Below, piece after piece: positions 10,094-19,699 of a stretch of 64,000 nucleotides of DNA. A program made the position numbers and the translations under genes. The DNA comes from Martinezella rhizogenes. Lineage in GTDB: Bacteria > Pseudomonadota > Alphaproteobacteria > Rhizobiales > Rhizobiaceae. Where the stretch lies: positions 124,001 through 188,000 of the forward strand of contig JAAMEZ010000006.1 in NCBI GenBank assembly GCA_013322215.1, given 5' to 3'. The first letter of the stretch is position 1. Every line of letters begins with the position of its first letter. The notes under the pieces are model-generated. The model worked only from the letters and a program-made list of their open reading frames with translations. It was not told the origin of the DNA and searched no databases.

Positions 10094-10921
10094 TCACGCC
10101 GGCTCATAACGCACATAGGCGAACTCATCACCATCCGGTGACCAGTTCGGCACATTGATCGACCCCTGCCCGCCAAAGAGCTCGAACAGCGTCGTGAGAT
10201 TGCCGCCATCCATATCCATCAGCCGCATCCGCACATTCAGGTCACGCGGATGGTCGAAGACATCGGGATCGTAGGAAATCAGCACGACCTTGTCGTTGGC
10301 AGGCGACGGATGCGCGAACCAATTGCCGTAGCTATCATGGGTCACCTGCTGCAGTCCGGTGCCGTCGGGATGGATTCGCCAGATCTGCATCAGACCGGTG
10401 CGGCTCGAATTGAAATAGATCCATTGCCCATCGGCCGAGAAATCCGGTCCGTCATTGCGGCCTTCTCCATGCGTCAGGCGTGTCTCCTCGCCGCCATCGA
10501 TGGAGATCGTGTAGATATCGAAGACGTTGTCGCGAATGCCGCAATAGGAGAAGCGTTTTCCGTCCGGTGACCAGCCATGCCAGTAGGAAGGCAGATTGGT
10601 CGTAACCTGCCTTGGCGTACCACCCTCCGCCGGCAGAACATAGATGCAGGCCTTGCCATGCTCCGTCTTGTCGGAAATGGCAATCAGCGAGCCGTCGGGC
10701 GAAATGCCATGATCGTTGTTGCATCGTGTCGCAAAGCCAGTATCGACACGCGCAATCTCACCCGTGCCATCCAAAGGCAAGCGATACAGCAGACCGTCGC
10801 CGTTCAGCAGCAGATAGCGTCCGTCGGGCGAATAGTTCGGTGCCTCGACCAGTTCATCCGTCTGCCAGACGACACGGTTCCTACCCGAGCGGATGTTGTA
10901 AATCTCGACCGAGCTCCGCAT
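10094..10921 (-). CDS. WD40-like (PD40/TolB-type) beta-propeller protein
   Basis: A 275-residue protein formed of repeated blades with the TolB/PD40 signature: SPDGRYLL, SPDGSLIA, SPDGKRFSY, SADGQWIYF and SPDGDEFAY. It lacks a signal peptide, so unlike TolB it is probably cytoplasmic. No peptidase or other catalytic domain is attached. It starts 31 bp downstream of the NAD synthetase stop and is probably transcribed with it, but nothing in the sequence connects the two activities. Some family members are annotated as biopolymer transporter TolR or oligogalacturonate-lyase-like proteins; neither is supported here. Confidence 0.8.
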   Translation of the reverse strand: MRSSVEIYNIRSGRNRVVWQTDELVEAPNYSPDGRYLLLNGDGLLYRLPLDGTGEIARVDTGFATRCNNDHGISPDGSLIAISDKTEHGKACIYVLPAEGGTPRQVTTNLPSYWHGWSPDGKRFSYCGIRDNVFDIYTISIDGGEETRLTHGEGRNDGPDFSADGQWIYFNSSRTGLMQIWRIHPDGTGLQQVTHDSYGNWFAHPSPANDKVVLISYDPDVFDHPRDLNVRMRLMDMDGGNLTTLFELFGGQGSINVPNWSPDGDEFAYVRYEPA

Positions 10922-10952
10922 TCTTCCTCTCCCTTGCCGACGAATGCCGCGA

Positions 10953-12632
10953 TCAGCGATCGCGGAATCGGTTGGTGATCGGATAGCGACGGTCGCGACC
11001 GAAATTCTTCTTGGTGATCTTCACGCCCGGCGCCGACTGGCGGCGCTTGTATTCGGCGAGATAGAGCAGATGCTCGATACGATGCACCGTCGCGACATCA
11101 TGGCCCCGCGCCACGATCTCCTCTACGGACATTTCCTTCTCAACCAGGCATTCGAGGATATCGTCGAGCGCCGGATAGGGCGGCAGCGAATCCTGGTCCG
11201 TCTGGTTCGGCCTGAGTTCAGCCGAAGGCGCCTTGTCGATGATGTTATGAGGGATCACCTCACCCGACGGGCCGAGCGCCCCCGGCGGCACATGCAGGTT
11301 GCGCCAGCGCGACAGCGCGTAGACCTGCATCTTGTAAAGATCCTTGATCGGGTTGAAGCCGCCGTTCATGTCGCCATAGAGCGTGGCGTATCCGACAGAC
11401 ATTTCCGACTTGTTGCCTGTCGTCACCACCATCGAGCCGAACTTGTTGGAAATCGCCATCAGGATGGTGCCGCGGGCACGGCTCTGCAGGTTTTCCTCGG
11501 TGATTCCGCTTTCGGTTCCTTCGAACAGATCGGACAAGGCCGTGGTGAAGCCGGTGACGGGGTCTTCGATCGGCACGATGTCATAGCGGCAGCCGAGCGC
11601 CTTGGCGCAGTCGGCCGCATCCTTCAGCGAATCCGGCGAGGTATAGCGATAGGGCAGCATGACAGTGCGCACCCGCTCCTCGCCGAGCGCGTCCACCGCG
11701 ATCGCGGCGCAGATCGCCGAGTCGATGCCGCCGGAAAGGCCGAGCACGACCGACTTGAAGCCGTTCTTGTTGACGTAGTCGCGGAAGCCCAGCAGGCAGG
11801 CGCGATAATCCGCCTCCTCGCCTTCCGGAATATGCGCCATCGGCCCTTCGGCGCAGTGCCAAACGTCGCCGTTCTTTTTCCAGGTGGTGACCGCAAGGGC
11901 AGTTTCGAACTGGCTCATCTGGAAGGCCAGCGTCTTGTCGGCATTGAAGCCGAAGCTCGCACCATCGAAAACCAGCTCGTCCTGACCGCCAAGCTGGGCG
12001 GCATAGATCATCGGCAGGCCGGTCTCGATGACCTGCTTCAGAACCACCTGATGTCGCACGTCGACCTTGCCGCGATAATAGGGCGAACCGTTCGGCGAGA
12101 GCAGGATTTCCGCACCGCTTTCGGCAAGCGTTTCGCAAACGCCGAGCTCGCCCCAGATGTCCTCGCAGATCGGAATGCCGAGCCGCACGCCACGGAAATT
12201 GACCGGACCCGGCATGGCACCCTGATCGAAGACGCGCTTTTCATCGAACTCGCCATAATTGGGCAGATCCACTTTGTCGCGGACAGCGATCACCTTGCCA
12301 CCATCGAGCACGGCAATCGAATTGTAGCGTCCGGTGCCATCCTGTCGCGGAAAGCCAACGACGATACCAGGGCCACCATCAGCAGTGTCGGTAGCGAGAG
12401 CCTCCACCGCTTTCCAGCAGGCGCGAATGAAGGCCGGCTTCAGCACCAGATCCTCCGGCGGATAGCCGGAAATGAACAATTCGGTCAGCAATAAGAGCTG
12501 GGCGCCTTCGCGCGCTGCCTCTGCGCGGGCCTCGCGCGCCTTGGCGAGATTGCCGGAGACGTCGCCGACCGTCGGATTGAGCTGCGCGACGGCGATGCGG
12601 ATGGTGTGGGTAATCTGGCTTTGCTCTGTCAT
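10953..12632 (-). CDS. nadE: Glutamine-dependent NAD+ synthetase
   Basis: This enzyme converts nicotinic acid adenine dinucleotide to NAD+ using ammonia from glutamine. The N-terminal nitrilase-like glutaminase domain shows the E-K-C triad at E51, K120 and C156 (in PICEDIWGE). The C-terminal synthetase domain begins near residue 290 with the PP-loop SGGIDS at 300-305. Length is 559 residues from the ATG at 12630-12632; a start three codons upstream is possible. It lies upstream of the beta-propeller gene on the same strand and is divergent from the phosphoglycerol transferase gene. Confidence 0.95.
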   Translation of the reverse strand: MTEQSQITHTIRIAVAQLNPTVGDVSGNLAKAREARAEAAREGAQLLLLTELFISGYPPEDLVLKPAFIRACWKAVEALATDTADGGPGIVVGFPRQDGTGRYNSIAVLDGGKVIAVRDKVDLPNYGEFDEKRVFDQGAMPGPVNFRGVRLGIPICEDIWGELGVCETLAESGAEILLSPNGSPYYRGKVDVRHQVVLKQVIETGLPMIYAAQLGGQDELVFDGASFGFNADKTLAFQMSQFETALAVTTWKKNGDVWHCAEGPMAHIPEGEEADYRACLLGFRDYVNKNGFKSVVLGLSGGIDSAICAAIAVDALGEERVRTVMLPYRYTSPDSLKDAADCAKALGCRYDIVPIEDPVTGFTTALSDLFEGTESGITEENLQSRARGTILMAISNKFGSMVVTTGNKSEMSVGYATLYGDMNGGFNPIKDLYKMQVYALSRWRNLHVPPGALGPSGEVIPHNIIDKAPSAELRPNQTDQDSLPPYPALDDILECLVEKEMSVEEIVARGHDVATVHRIEHLLYLAEYKRRQSAPGVKITKKNFGRDRRYPITNRFRDR

Positions 12633-12822
12633 GCCATACATTTAGCGATGGCATCTTTCTTCCGCAACCGCCTTCCGCTTCCCGACACGCATCAAAGATC
12701 GTCCCACGCGCATAGGCAGTATTTTTACCCGGAAAAATACCAAGCTTGCCTTGCGGTTCAGGCACCGTTCATGACAGAAGCGTAACACTTATATGAATAT
12801 TTTGTAGCTTTTGGAGAAATCA

Positions 12823-14754
12823 TTGGTCGCATTGGTCATCGAGTCCGCCTTGGCGGGCAAGCTTGCCCTTTTCCAAAAGATCGACGGCGCGAGACAGAAG
12901 TCCGCCGCTCTGCGCCTGCTTTTGAGCCTTGCGCTGACCCTGCTTTTCTCCCTGTCTATCGTCATGACGGTCGAATGGGTTGCGCGCGGCGAATTCAACT
13001 CGGCTTGGACTTATCTCCTTTCAACATCCCGCCCGGGGCTTGCCACGATCAGCATTGTCATGCTGGCGATGCTGACACTGGATGCCCTGATCGGCCGCGC
13101 GCATCTATCCGCCTTGATCGTCGCCCCGCTGTTGCTTGTTCCGGCATGCATTTCCAGCCATAAGCAGAACTACCTCTCCGATCCGCTCTATCCTTCGGAC
13201 TTTTTGTTCGCGCGGCAGATCATGGAGTTGATGCCCGTCATGGTGCGCGATCGCCCCTGGACAGCCGCAGCGCTCGCGATCGGCCTCCTCGTCGGCTTGG
13301 CTACCTTGATCCTGGTCTGGCGCTACATCAGCAGCCGCGCCGCGGTGCTTTCGCACAAGGAGCGCCTCGGACGGCTTTCGATCTGCCTGCCGCTAACAGT
13401 GCTTTTCGCCTCGCAGATGGACCCGACCCAATATTCCTACCTTCGCGAAAAGCTGGGCATCATTCCGATCGTCTGGGATCAGACAGAAAATTATAACCAC
13501 AACGGTTTCGTGGTTGCCTTCGCGCTCAACCTGCCTATGGCCGACGTCAAGTCACCGGCCGGATATGGCCCTGGCGCCATCGACGCCCTGCCTGCAAGAA
13601 ATTACGGCTATCTCTCCGGTCCGCGCCAAAAGCCCGACGTCATCATGTTGATGAGCGAATCCCTCTGGGACCCGACGCGCTTTGCCAACATCGCCTTCAC
13701 GCCCGATCCGATGCCGACCATCCGCGCCAGACAATCCGGAAATGTCTTCTCGCCGGAATTCGGCGGCATGACCGCCAATGTCGAGTTCGAGGCATTGACC
13801 GGTTTTTCCAATGCCTTCCTACCCTATGGTAGCATTCCCTATCAGCAATATGTGCGCCGCCCGATGCCGTCGCTTGCCACCTTCTTCCGCGGCGAAGGTT
13901 ATACGGCGCGCGCCCTTCACCCCTTCAGCGGCTGGTTCTGGAACCGCAACGAGGTCTATCGCGCCTTCGGCTTCGAGGAGTTTCACACCCAGGAAACCCT
14001 ACCGGCCATGGACAAGCGCGGCATGTTCGCCGCCGACGATTCCCTCATGAAGGAAATCATACGCGAGGGAGACGCCGCCGAGCGCCCGTTCTTCTTCTTC
14101 GCCGTCACCCTGCAGGGACATGGCCCCTACGAAGCCGACCGCTACGCTGAGAATACCGTCGATATCGCTGGCAATCTGAACGATGGTGACCGTGCCGCAC
14201 TTGCTACCTACGCGCAGGGCGTGCGCGAAGCCGATGAGAGCCTGAAGATGCTGATGGATTGGGCCGAAAAGCGCGACCGCGAAACCATCATCGTCCTCTG
14301 GGGCGATCATCTGCCGCCGCTCGGCAACGTCTATCCTAACACCGGCTACATGCCGCAGCAGGTCGCCACCCGCAAAGCCCCGCTCGATGTCATGAAGAAG
14401 GAGCATGAGACGCCGCTCGTCGTCTGGTCGAGCAAGAAAGGCGCCCGCAAGGACATCGGCACCATCAGCCCCTCGCAGCTGCCCTATCATCTGCTGAAAA
14501 CCGCCGGCTACGAGCATCCTTTCTACACGGGCTTTCTCGGACGCGTGCAGAAGAAATATACCATCGTCGATCGCTACCAGCTTGCGAGCCGCGACAATCA
14601 GGCCTTTCCCGATTGGGCGCGCAAGGAGCAGGAGCTCGACCCGATGGTGCGCGACTATCGCTATCTGCAGCACGATATGATGTTCGGCCGCCAATATGGT
14701 CTGGAGCGCTTCTTCCCATCGCATGCAGAGCTGGTGAGCCAGGAGAACAGCTAG
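12823..14754 (+). CDS. LtaS/OpgB-type sulfatase-fold phosphoglycerol transferase
   Basis: About 643 residues. Several N-terminal membrane spans occupy roughly the first 190 residues, followed by a periplasmic alkaline-phosphatase/sulfatase-fold domain. The motif GGMTANVEFEALTG contains the probable nucleophile T317, matching the catalytic Thr of lipoteichoic acid synthases. Metal ligands are expected at SES (in MLMSESLWDPT) and in GDHLPPLG near 494-501. Such enzymes transfer glycerol-phosphate from phosphatidylglycerol; in rhizobia a related activity decorates cyclic beta-1,2-glucans (CgmB). The specific substrate here is inferred only. I choose the TTG at 12823 because GGAG at 12813-12816 is six bases upstream; a TTG at 12811 is the alternative. 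Confidence 0.82.
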   Translation: MVALVIESALAGKLALFQKIDGARQKSAALRLLLSLALTLLFSLSIVMTVEWVARGEFNSAWTYLLSTSRPGLATISIVMLAMLTLDALIGRAHLSALIVAPLLLVPACISSHKQNYLSDPLYPSDFLFARQIMELMPVMVRDRPWTAAALAIGLLVGLATLILVWRYISSRAAVLSHKERLGRLSICLPLTVLFASQMDPTQYSYLREKLGIIPIVWDQTENYNHNGFVVAFALNLPMADVKSPAGYGPGAIDALPARNYGYLSGPRQKPDVIMLMSESLWDPTRFANIAFTPDPMPTIRARQSGNVFSPEFGGMTANVEFEALTGFSNAFLPYGSIPYQQYVRRPMPSLATFFRGEGYTARALHPFSGWFWNRNEVYRAFGFEEFHTQETLPAMDKRGMFAADDSLMKEIIREGDAAERPFFFFAVTLQGHGPYEADRYAENTVDIAGNLNDGDRAALATYAQGVREADESLKMLMDWAEKRDRETIIVLWGDHLPPLGNVYPNTGYMPQQVATRKAPLDVMKKEHETPLVVWSSKKGARKDIGTISPSQLPYHLLKTAGYEHPFYTGFLGRVQKKYTIVDRYQLASRDNQAFPDWARKEQELDPMVRDYRYLQHDMMFGRQYGLERFFPSHAELVSQENS

Positions 14755-14910
14755 CCCCATCCGCGAGCATGGGTTAATGCAGCGGTTTTGCCATAGCGGC
14801 ACACGCAGCGGCTCCATGCGTAGTCGGGTTTGAAACCCTTCCCTCGTTGCATTTTTATCCGTTGGTCGAATAGTTGCATTCAATGCCACAAGGACCTCGG
14901 AGCCCTCCCA

Positions 14911-15447
14911 ATGCATAATCTTCCCAACTTCGTTCATCTGCATTTTGACAAGACGACCGATCAGCTCGGCGATATCGAAAAGCGCGTTCTTAAAAAGGCG
15001 CACGAGCGAAAGATCATTTCCACCGACATCAATGCAGCCATCTCGGCGGAATCGTCCACGGGACAGCGTCTGGCTGACGGCATCGCCCGCGTTGGCGGCT
15101 CCTGGTCCTTCATCATCGCTTTCCTGCTGTTTCTGGTCTTCTGGTGTGCCATCAACACGATCCTCCTCACCACGAACGCCTTCGACCCCTATCCTTTCAT
15201 CTTTTTGAACCTCGTCCTCTCCATGCTCGCCGCGATCCAGGCGCCGATCATCATGATGTCTCAGAACCGGCAGGCAGAGCGGGATCGCTTCGAGGCGGCC
15301 AAGGATTACGAAGTCAATCTCAAGTCCGAGCTGGAAGTGCTGTCCCTGCATCAGAAGATCGATATGCAGGTGCTGACGGAGCTCGCGGTGGTGCGGGAAG
15401 AACTCGCCAAGCTCAGCAAGCTCGTCACGGAAAAAAGTGGTATCTGA
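14911..15447 (+). CDS. DUF1003 membrane protein
   Basis: A 178-residue inner-membrane protein. Two membrane helices lie at about 66-86 and 96-116, with the family hallmark DPYPFIFLNLVLSMLAAIQ immediately followed by APIIMMSQNRQAERDR. The C-terminal 50 residues are charged and helical, probably a coiled coil. Cytoplasmic N- and C-termini are likely. The ATG at 14911, preceded by GGAG about ten bases upstream, fits the family start; a longer reading frame begins at 14830. DUF1003 proteins have no well-established function; a membrane-stress or metal-related role has been suggested for some. It is monocistronic and convergent with the GFA gene. Confidence 0.85.
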   Translation: MHNLPNFVHLHFDKTTDQLGDIEKRVLKKAHERKIISTDINAAISAESSTGQRLADGIARVGGSWSFIIAFLLFLVFWCAINTILLTTNAFDPYPFIFLNLVLSMLAAIQAPIIMMSQNRQAERDRFEAAKDYEVNLKSELEVLSLHQKIDMQVLTELAVVREELAKLSKLVTEKSGI

Positions 15448-15450
15448 GGG

Positions 15451-15876
15451 TCAATCGGAAGGGCCGGCCGTCAGCAATCCCGGTCGCCCTTGCCGATATT
15501 GCGGCAGTCCGTCGCTGATCTCATAATAGTCGCCCTTGTCGGCGCAATAAATATGATAGCCTATCTCAAGGCCGCTCGGCCGGTCGAACAGACCGGCCAT
15601 GATCGATATTTCATCGGCGCCGTCAGCCACCCAGAACAGGGCCGAGCCGCAGGTCCTGCAAAAGCCGCGGCGAGCGAATGTGCTGGCACGATACCAGGTG
15701 ATCGCCTCCTCCCCCTCGATGACGAGATTTTCGCGCGCAACGTTGGTTGCGGCATAATAGAGCCCGGTCTGCTTGCGGCACTGCGAACAATGACAGGCGA
15801 CGACCTCGCGCAGCTTGCCGCGTGCCTTGAAACGTACGCTGCCGCAAAGGCAGGCTCCCGTGTGTTCGTCGCTCAT
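15451..15876 (-). CDS. GFA-family (glutathione-dependent formaldehyde-activating-like) protein
   Basis: A 141-residue zinc protein of the GFA/Mss4-like fold. The expected cysteine set is visible: CLC at 9-11, CHCSQC at 28-33 and CRTC near 73-76. The founding member promotes S-hydroxymethylglutathione formation from formaldehyde and glutathione; most relatives have no proven substrate, so the activity is not assigned. The stop codon lies only a few bases from that of the convergent DUF1003 gene. Confidence 0.85.
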   Translation of the reverse strand: MSDEHTGACLCGSVRFKARGKLREVVACHCSQCRKQTGLYYAATNVARENLVIEGEEAITWYRASTFARRGFCRTCGSALFWVADGADEISIMAGLFDRPSGLEIGYHIYCADKGDYYEISDGLPQYRQGRPGLLTAGPSD

Positions 15877-15985
15877 TATCGCTCCCCTTGCTTTGAGGGT
15901 AGCCTTCCTGAGAACGGCAATCGGGTCAATCTCAAAGAAATGAAGCGCCTTTCAGCTGGATTGATCCGCCTCGGTTAAAAACAAA

Positions 15986-16008
15986 CGGGCCGGTCTTTCG
16001 CCGGCCCG
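15986..16008 (-). terminator. Rho-independent terminator of the DAHP synthase gene
   Basis: An 8-bp perfect GC stem (CGGGCCGG / CCGGCCCG) with a 7-nt loop. Read on the minus strand it is followed by TTTGTTTTT. It lies about 30 bp beyond the stop of the aroG-type gene. Confidence 0.8.
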
Positions 16009-16035
16009 CTCGCTAGATGGTGGATGCGGATTCGC

Positions 16036-17409
16036 TCAGCCGTGAGCCCGCATACGCTTCTCGTCGCGGCCGCCCTTCATCCGCTCGGCAAGCAGGAAGG
16101 CAAGTTCCAGCGCCTGGTCGGCATTGAGGCGCGGGTCGCAATGGGTGTGATAGCGATCCTGCAGGTCTTCGGCGCCGACAGCGCGGGCGCCGCCCGTGCA
16201 TTCGGTCACGTCCTTGCCGGTCATCTCGATGTGGATGCCGCCCGGATGCGTGCCCTCGGCACGGTGGATCTGGAAGAAGCTTTCGACTTCCGACAGGATG
16301 CGCTCGAACGGACGTGTCTTGTAGTTGTTGAGCGTGATCGTATTGCCATGCATCGGATCGCAGGACCAGACGACCTTGCGGCCTTCCTTCTCGACCGCGC
16401 GGATGAGTCGCGGCAGGTTATCGGCAACCTTGTCGTGGCCGAAACGGCAGATCAGCGTCAGGCGGCCGGCTTCGTTTTCCGGGTTCAGAATGTCGATCAG
16501 ATTGATCAGATCATCCGCCTGCAGCGAAGGACCGCACTTCAGACCGATCGGGTTCTTGATGCCGCGGAAATATTCGACATGCGCATGGTCGGCCTGGCGC
16601 GTGCGGTCGCCGATCCAGAGCATGTGGCCCGAGGTCGCGTACCAGTCGCCGGTCGTGGAGTCGACGCGAGTGAAAGCTTCTTCATAGCCAAGCAGCAGCG
16701 CTTCGTGGCTGGTGAAGAAATCGGTTTCGCGCAGGCTGGCATTGCTCTCGGCGGTGATGCCGATCGCGCGCATGAAATCCATGGTCTCGCCGATGCGGTC
16801 GGCAAGCTTGCGGTAGCGTTCGCCCTGGGGGCTGTCCTTGACGAAACCGAGCATCCACTTCTGCACGTTTTCCAGATTGGCATAGCCGCCCATGGCAAAG
16901 GCACGCAGCAGATTGAGCGTCGCAGCGGACTGGCGATAAGCCATCAACTGACGCTCTGGATTGGGAATGCGCGCATCTTCGGTGAACTCGATGCCGTTGA
17001 TGATGTCGCCGCGATAGCTCGGCAGCGATATACCATTCTGCGTTTCGATGTTCGACGAGCGCGGCTTGGCGAACTGGCCGGCGATACGGCCAACCTTGAC
17101 GACCGGCAGCTGCGCGCCGAAGGTCAGGACGACAGCCATCTGCAGGAAGGCGCGGAAGAAGTCGCGGATCGTATCGGCACCATGCTCGGCAAAGCTTTCG
17201 GCACAATCGCCACCCTGCAGCAGGAAGCCATTGCCCTCTGCGACGTTGGCCAGATGCGCCTTCAGGCGACGGGCTTCACCGGCAAAAACGAGCGGCGGAT
17301 AGCTTGCAAGTTGAGCTTCGGTCTCTGCAAGCGCTGTCTTGTCCGGAAAATCCGGCACCTGCTGGATCGGTTTCTGCCGCCAACTGCTCGGGGTCCAATT
17401 CTGTGCCAT
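16036..17409 (-). CDS. Class II 3-deoxy-D-arabino-heptulosonate-7-phosphate (DAHP) synthase
   Basis: First step of the shikimate pathway: condensation of phosphoenolpyruvate and erythrose-4-phosphate. At 457 residues it matches the plant-like class II (AroA-II) enzymes rather than the 350-residue E. coli class I type. Class II hallmarks include the N-terminal WTPSSWR and QVPDFPD, the metal-binding [13 protein letters not shown], the stretch [17 protein letters not shown] and [18 protein letters not shown] use the ATG at 17407-17409, with AGG eight bases upstream; a GTG three codons earlier is also open. It is 155 bp downstream of glutathione reductase on the same strand and has its own terminator. 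Confidence 0.93.
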   Translation of the reverse strand: MAQNWTPSSWRQKPIQQVPDFPDKTALAETEAQLASYPPLVFAGEARRLKAHLANVAEGNGFLLQGGDCAESFAEHGADTIRDFFRAFLQMAVVLTFGAQLPVVKVGRIAGQFAKPRSSNIETQNGISLPSYRGDIINGIEFTEDARIPNPERQLMAYRQSAATLNLLRAFAMGGYANLENVQKWMLGFVKDSPQGERYRKLADRIGETMDFMRAIGITAESNASLRETDFFTSHEALLLGYEEAFTRVDSTTGDWYATSGHMLWIGDRTRQADHAHVEYFRGIKNPIGLKCGPSLQADDLINLIDILNPENEAGRLTLICRFGHDKVADNLPRLIRAVEKEGRKVVWSCDPMHGNTITLNNYKTRPFERILSEVESFFQIHRAEGTHPGGIHIEMTGKDVTECTGGARAVGAEDLQDRYHTHCDPRLNADQALELAFLLAERMKGGRDEKRMRAHG

Positions 17410-17563
17410 CTCACTCACCTGCTTGTGCGCCCGATCTTGGCCGGGCGTCCCGTCTTCGTAAATAACGCGCGCTTATAAACCTTTGCCGCCCGCTTGCAAA
17501 GGCGGGCAAACTACTGTGCGAATCTTTTATGCGGCAGTCGATATCTGCGCCAAAACGGACGCT

Positions 17564-18949
17564 TTACACACGCTCGCCGTTGCGGATGCGATAGCTCGGC
17601 GAATACATGGTCACCAATTCTTCCGCCGCCGTCGGATGCACAGCCATGGTGCGGTCGAAATCATCCTTGGTACAGCCGGCCTTCAGCGTGATCCCAAGAA
17701 TCTGCGCCATCTCGCCGGCATCGTGGCCGAGAATATGCGCGCCGATCACCTTGCGGTCGGCGGCATTGACGATGAGCTTCATGATCATCTTCTCGGTACG
17801 GCCCGAAAGCGTCGCTTTCATCGGCTGGAACTGGGCGCGATAAACCTCAAGCTCCGGATAGCGCTTGGTAGCGTCTTCCTCAGTCAGGCCGACCGTGCCG
17901 ATCTCGGGCTGCGAGAAGACGGCGGTCGGGATCAGCTCGTGATCCGGCCGCGTCGGATTGTTCTTGTAGACGGTCTCGATGAAGCACATGGCCTCATGGA
18001 TCGCGACTGGCGTCAGCTGTACCCGGTCGGTGACGTCGCCAAGCGCGTAGATATTCGGAACGGACGTGCGCGAATATTCATCGACGATGACAGCGCCCTG
18101 CTCGTTGATTGCGACGCCCGCCGCTTCCAGCCCGAGGCTTTCGGTATTCGGCGTGCGGCCGAGCGCCAGCATGACGGTATCGACCGTCAAGGACTTGTCA
18201 TTCTTCGTTCGGACACTGAGGCCACGTTCCGTCTTCTCGACGCTCTGGATGATGTCGTGGCAAAGAATGCGGATACCCTTCTCTTCCATCGCTTCATGCA
18301 GACCCTTGCGCAAATCCTGGTCGAAACGCGAGAGGATCTCGGCGCCGCGATAAATCAGCGTCGTCTCGACGCCGAGGCCGTGGAAAATATTGGCGAATTC
18401 GACAGCGATATAGCCGCCGCCGGCGATCAGGATCGACTTCGGCAGTTCCTTCAAATGGAAGGCTTCGTTCGAGGAGATGCAGAGCTCATGGCCCGGCAGC
18501 GCCGTGTGCAGGTTCGGCCTGCCACCCGTCGCAATCACGATGGTCTCGGCAGTGATGGTCTGGCCGGTCTTCAACAGCTTGACCGTGTGGGCATCCACCA
18601 GCTCGGCGCGCGTATCAAAGATATCCGCCTTCGCATTGTCTAGCCCCTTGCGATAGAGGCCCTCCAGCCGGGCGATTTCCTTGTCCTTCGCCTCGATTAG
18701 CTTCTTCCAGTCGAAGCTGCTTTCACCGACCGTCCAGCCGAACCCTGCCGCATCCTCGAAATGCTCGCTATACTGCGAGGCATAGACGAACAGCTTCTTC
18801 GGCACACAGCCGCGAATGACGCAGGTGCCGCCATAGCGATATTCTTCCGCAATGCCGACCTTTTTGCCGAGCGAGGCCGCCACGCGCGCGCTGCGCACAC
18901 CGCCGGAACCGCCGCCAATCACGAAAAGGTCGAAATCAAACGAAGGCAT
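17564..18949 (-). CDS. gor: Glutathione-disulfide reductase
   Basis: A 461-residue flavoprotein disulfide reductase that regenerates GSH from GSSG with NADPH. FAD-binding GGGSGGVRSAR is at 12-22 and the redox-active GGTCVIRGCVPKK places the two cysteines at C43 and C48. A second nucleotide-binding motif lies in AGGGYIAVEFANIFHGLG, and the C-terminal dimer-interface catalytic VHPTAAEE is near 435-442. The arrangement is glutathione reductase rather than lipoamide dehydrogenase, where the spacing is CxxxxC within GGTCLNVGC. A DUF2059 gene and rpiA lie upstream, separated from it by a terminator. Confidence 0.95.
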   Translation of the reverse strand: MPSFDFDLFVIGGGSGGVRSARVAASLGKKVGIAEEYRYGGTCVIRGCVPKKLFVYASQYSEHFEDAAGFGWTVGESSFDWKKLIEAKDKEIARLEGLYRKGLDNAKADIFDTRAELVDAHTVKLLKTGQTITAETIVIATGGRPNLHTALPGHELCISSNEAFHLKELPKSILIAGGGYIAVEFANIFHGLGVETTLIYRGAEILSRFDQDLRKGLHEAMEEKGIRILCHDIIQSVEKTERGLSVRTKNDKSLTVDTVMLALGRTPNTESLGLEAAGVAINEQGAVIVDEYSRTSVPNIYALGDVTDRVQLTPVAIHEAMCFIETVYKNNPTRPDHELIPTAVFSQPEIGTVGLTEEDATKRYPELEVYRAQFQPMKATLSGRTEKMIMKLIVNAADRKVIGAHILGHDAGEMAQILGITLKAGCTKDDFDRTMAVHPTAAEELVTMYSPSYRIRNGERV

Positions 18950-19032
18950 CGGTGGCTCCTGTGGTCATGAATATGCGCACGAAGCGCCATTGGGGGTTGG
19001 CACTCATATAGGGAGCCGCGATGCAAAAAGAA

Positions 19033-19055
19033 AAGCCCGGAATCGATCCGGGCTT
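19033..19055 (-). terminator. Rho-independent terminator after the rpiA-DUF2059 operon
   Basis: A perfect 8-bp stem AAGCCCGG / CCGGGCTT with a 7-nt loop. On the minus strand it is followed by TTCTTTTT. It lies between the DUF2059 stop and the gor start and separates the two transcription units. Confidence 0.85.
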
Positions 19056-19131
19056 CGAATTTGGAACCGTCCGCCGCTTACACCGAAAAGCCAGACTTGC
19101 CTTCCGGAACAGCACGGCAAAGGCCTGTCGC

Positions 19132-19686
19132 TTACTGCTTCGGCGCTGCCTGAGCAGCGGCACCGGCATCCGGCGTAGCGACCGGCTGCTTGACGACCTT
19201 CTGCAGAGCATCGTTGCTCTGGTTTGCAAGGTCGCGCGAAATGCCCTGGCTCCAGATATCGGCGGCCTTGTAGAGTTCGCGGGTGGCGAGCGGCCCGTCC
19301 TTCAGAAGCTTCTTGCCGGCCGGCGAACCGTAGAAATCGGCGATCGCCTTGAGTTCGTCGGCCGAGAAGGCCTTGGCATAGGTGATGGCGGCTTCACGCT
19401 CGAGATCGGCACGACGCGGCGCCAGCGCCAGCGCGGTGGCATCGACGGTCGAGTTGATCGCATCGCCGAAATTCGGGTTTGCCTGGATCATCGTGCTCTT
19501 CAGCTGCTCGGCGAGGTTCGGCAGGATATTGTCGAACTGATTGGTGATGCCGAGAGCGTTGATCGCGGCGCGCGCAGCCTTGATCTGATCCTCGGAAACT
19601 TCCTGAGCGTTGACGGAACCAAAGGCAATGCCAGAGAGAAGAATGGTAGCAGCGGCAAGACGGCCAAGACCCGCAAATTTGATCAT
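19132..19686 (-). CDS. DUF2059 exported protein
   Basis: A 184-residue protein starting at the ATG at 19684-19686, with a Sec signal peptide (AAATILLSGIAFGSVNA, cleavage near residue 27 before QEVSED). The mature domain is helical with the DUF2059 core KAFSADELKAIADFYGSPAGKK, then a Q/A-rich tail. It is likely periplasmic; the family function is unknown. The longer reading frame extending to 19977 overlaps rpiA and is not used. It begins 13 bp after the rpiA stop, so the two are an operon. Confidence 0.88.
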   Translation of the reverse strand: MIKFAGLGRLAAATILLSGIAFGSVNAQEVSEDQIKAARAAINALGITNQFDNILPNLAEQLKSTMIQANPNFGDAINSTVDATALALAPRRADLEREAAITYAKAFSADELKAIADFYGSPAGKKLLKDGPLATRELYKAADIWSQGISRDLANQSNDALQKVVKQPVATPDAGAAAQAAPKQ

Positions 19687-19699
19687 GAGATGAATGCTC

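Noticed and set aside
10944..12494. A 516-codon plus-strand frame over nadE
   Set aside because: Antisense to NAD synthetase, with no domain or ribosome binding site.
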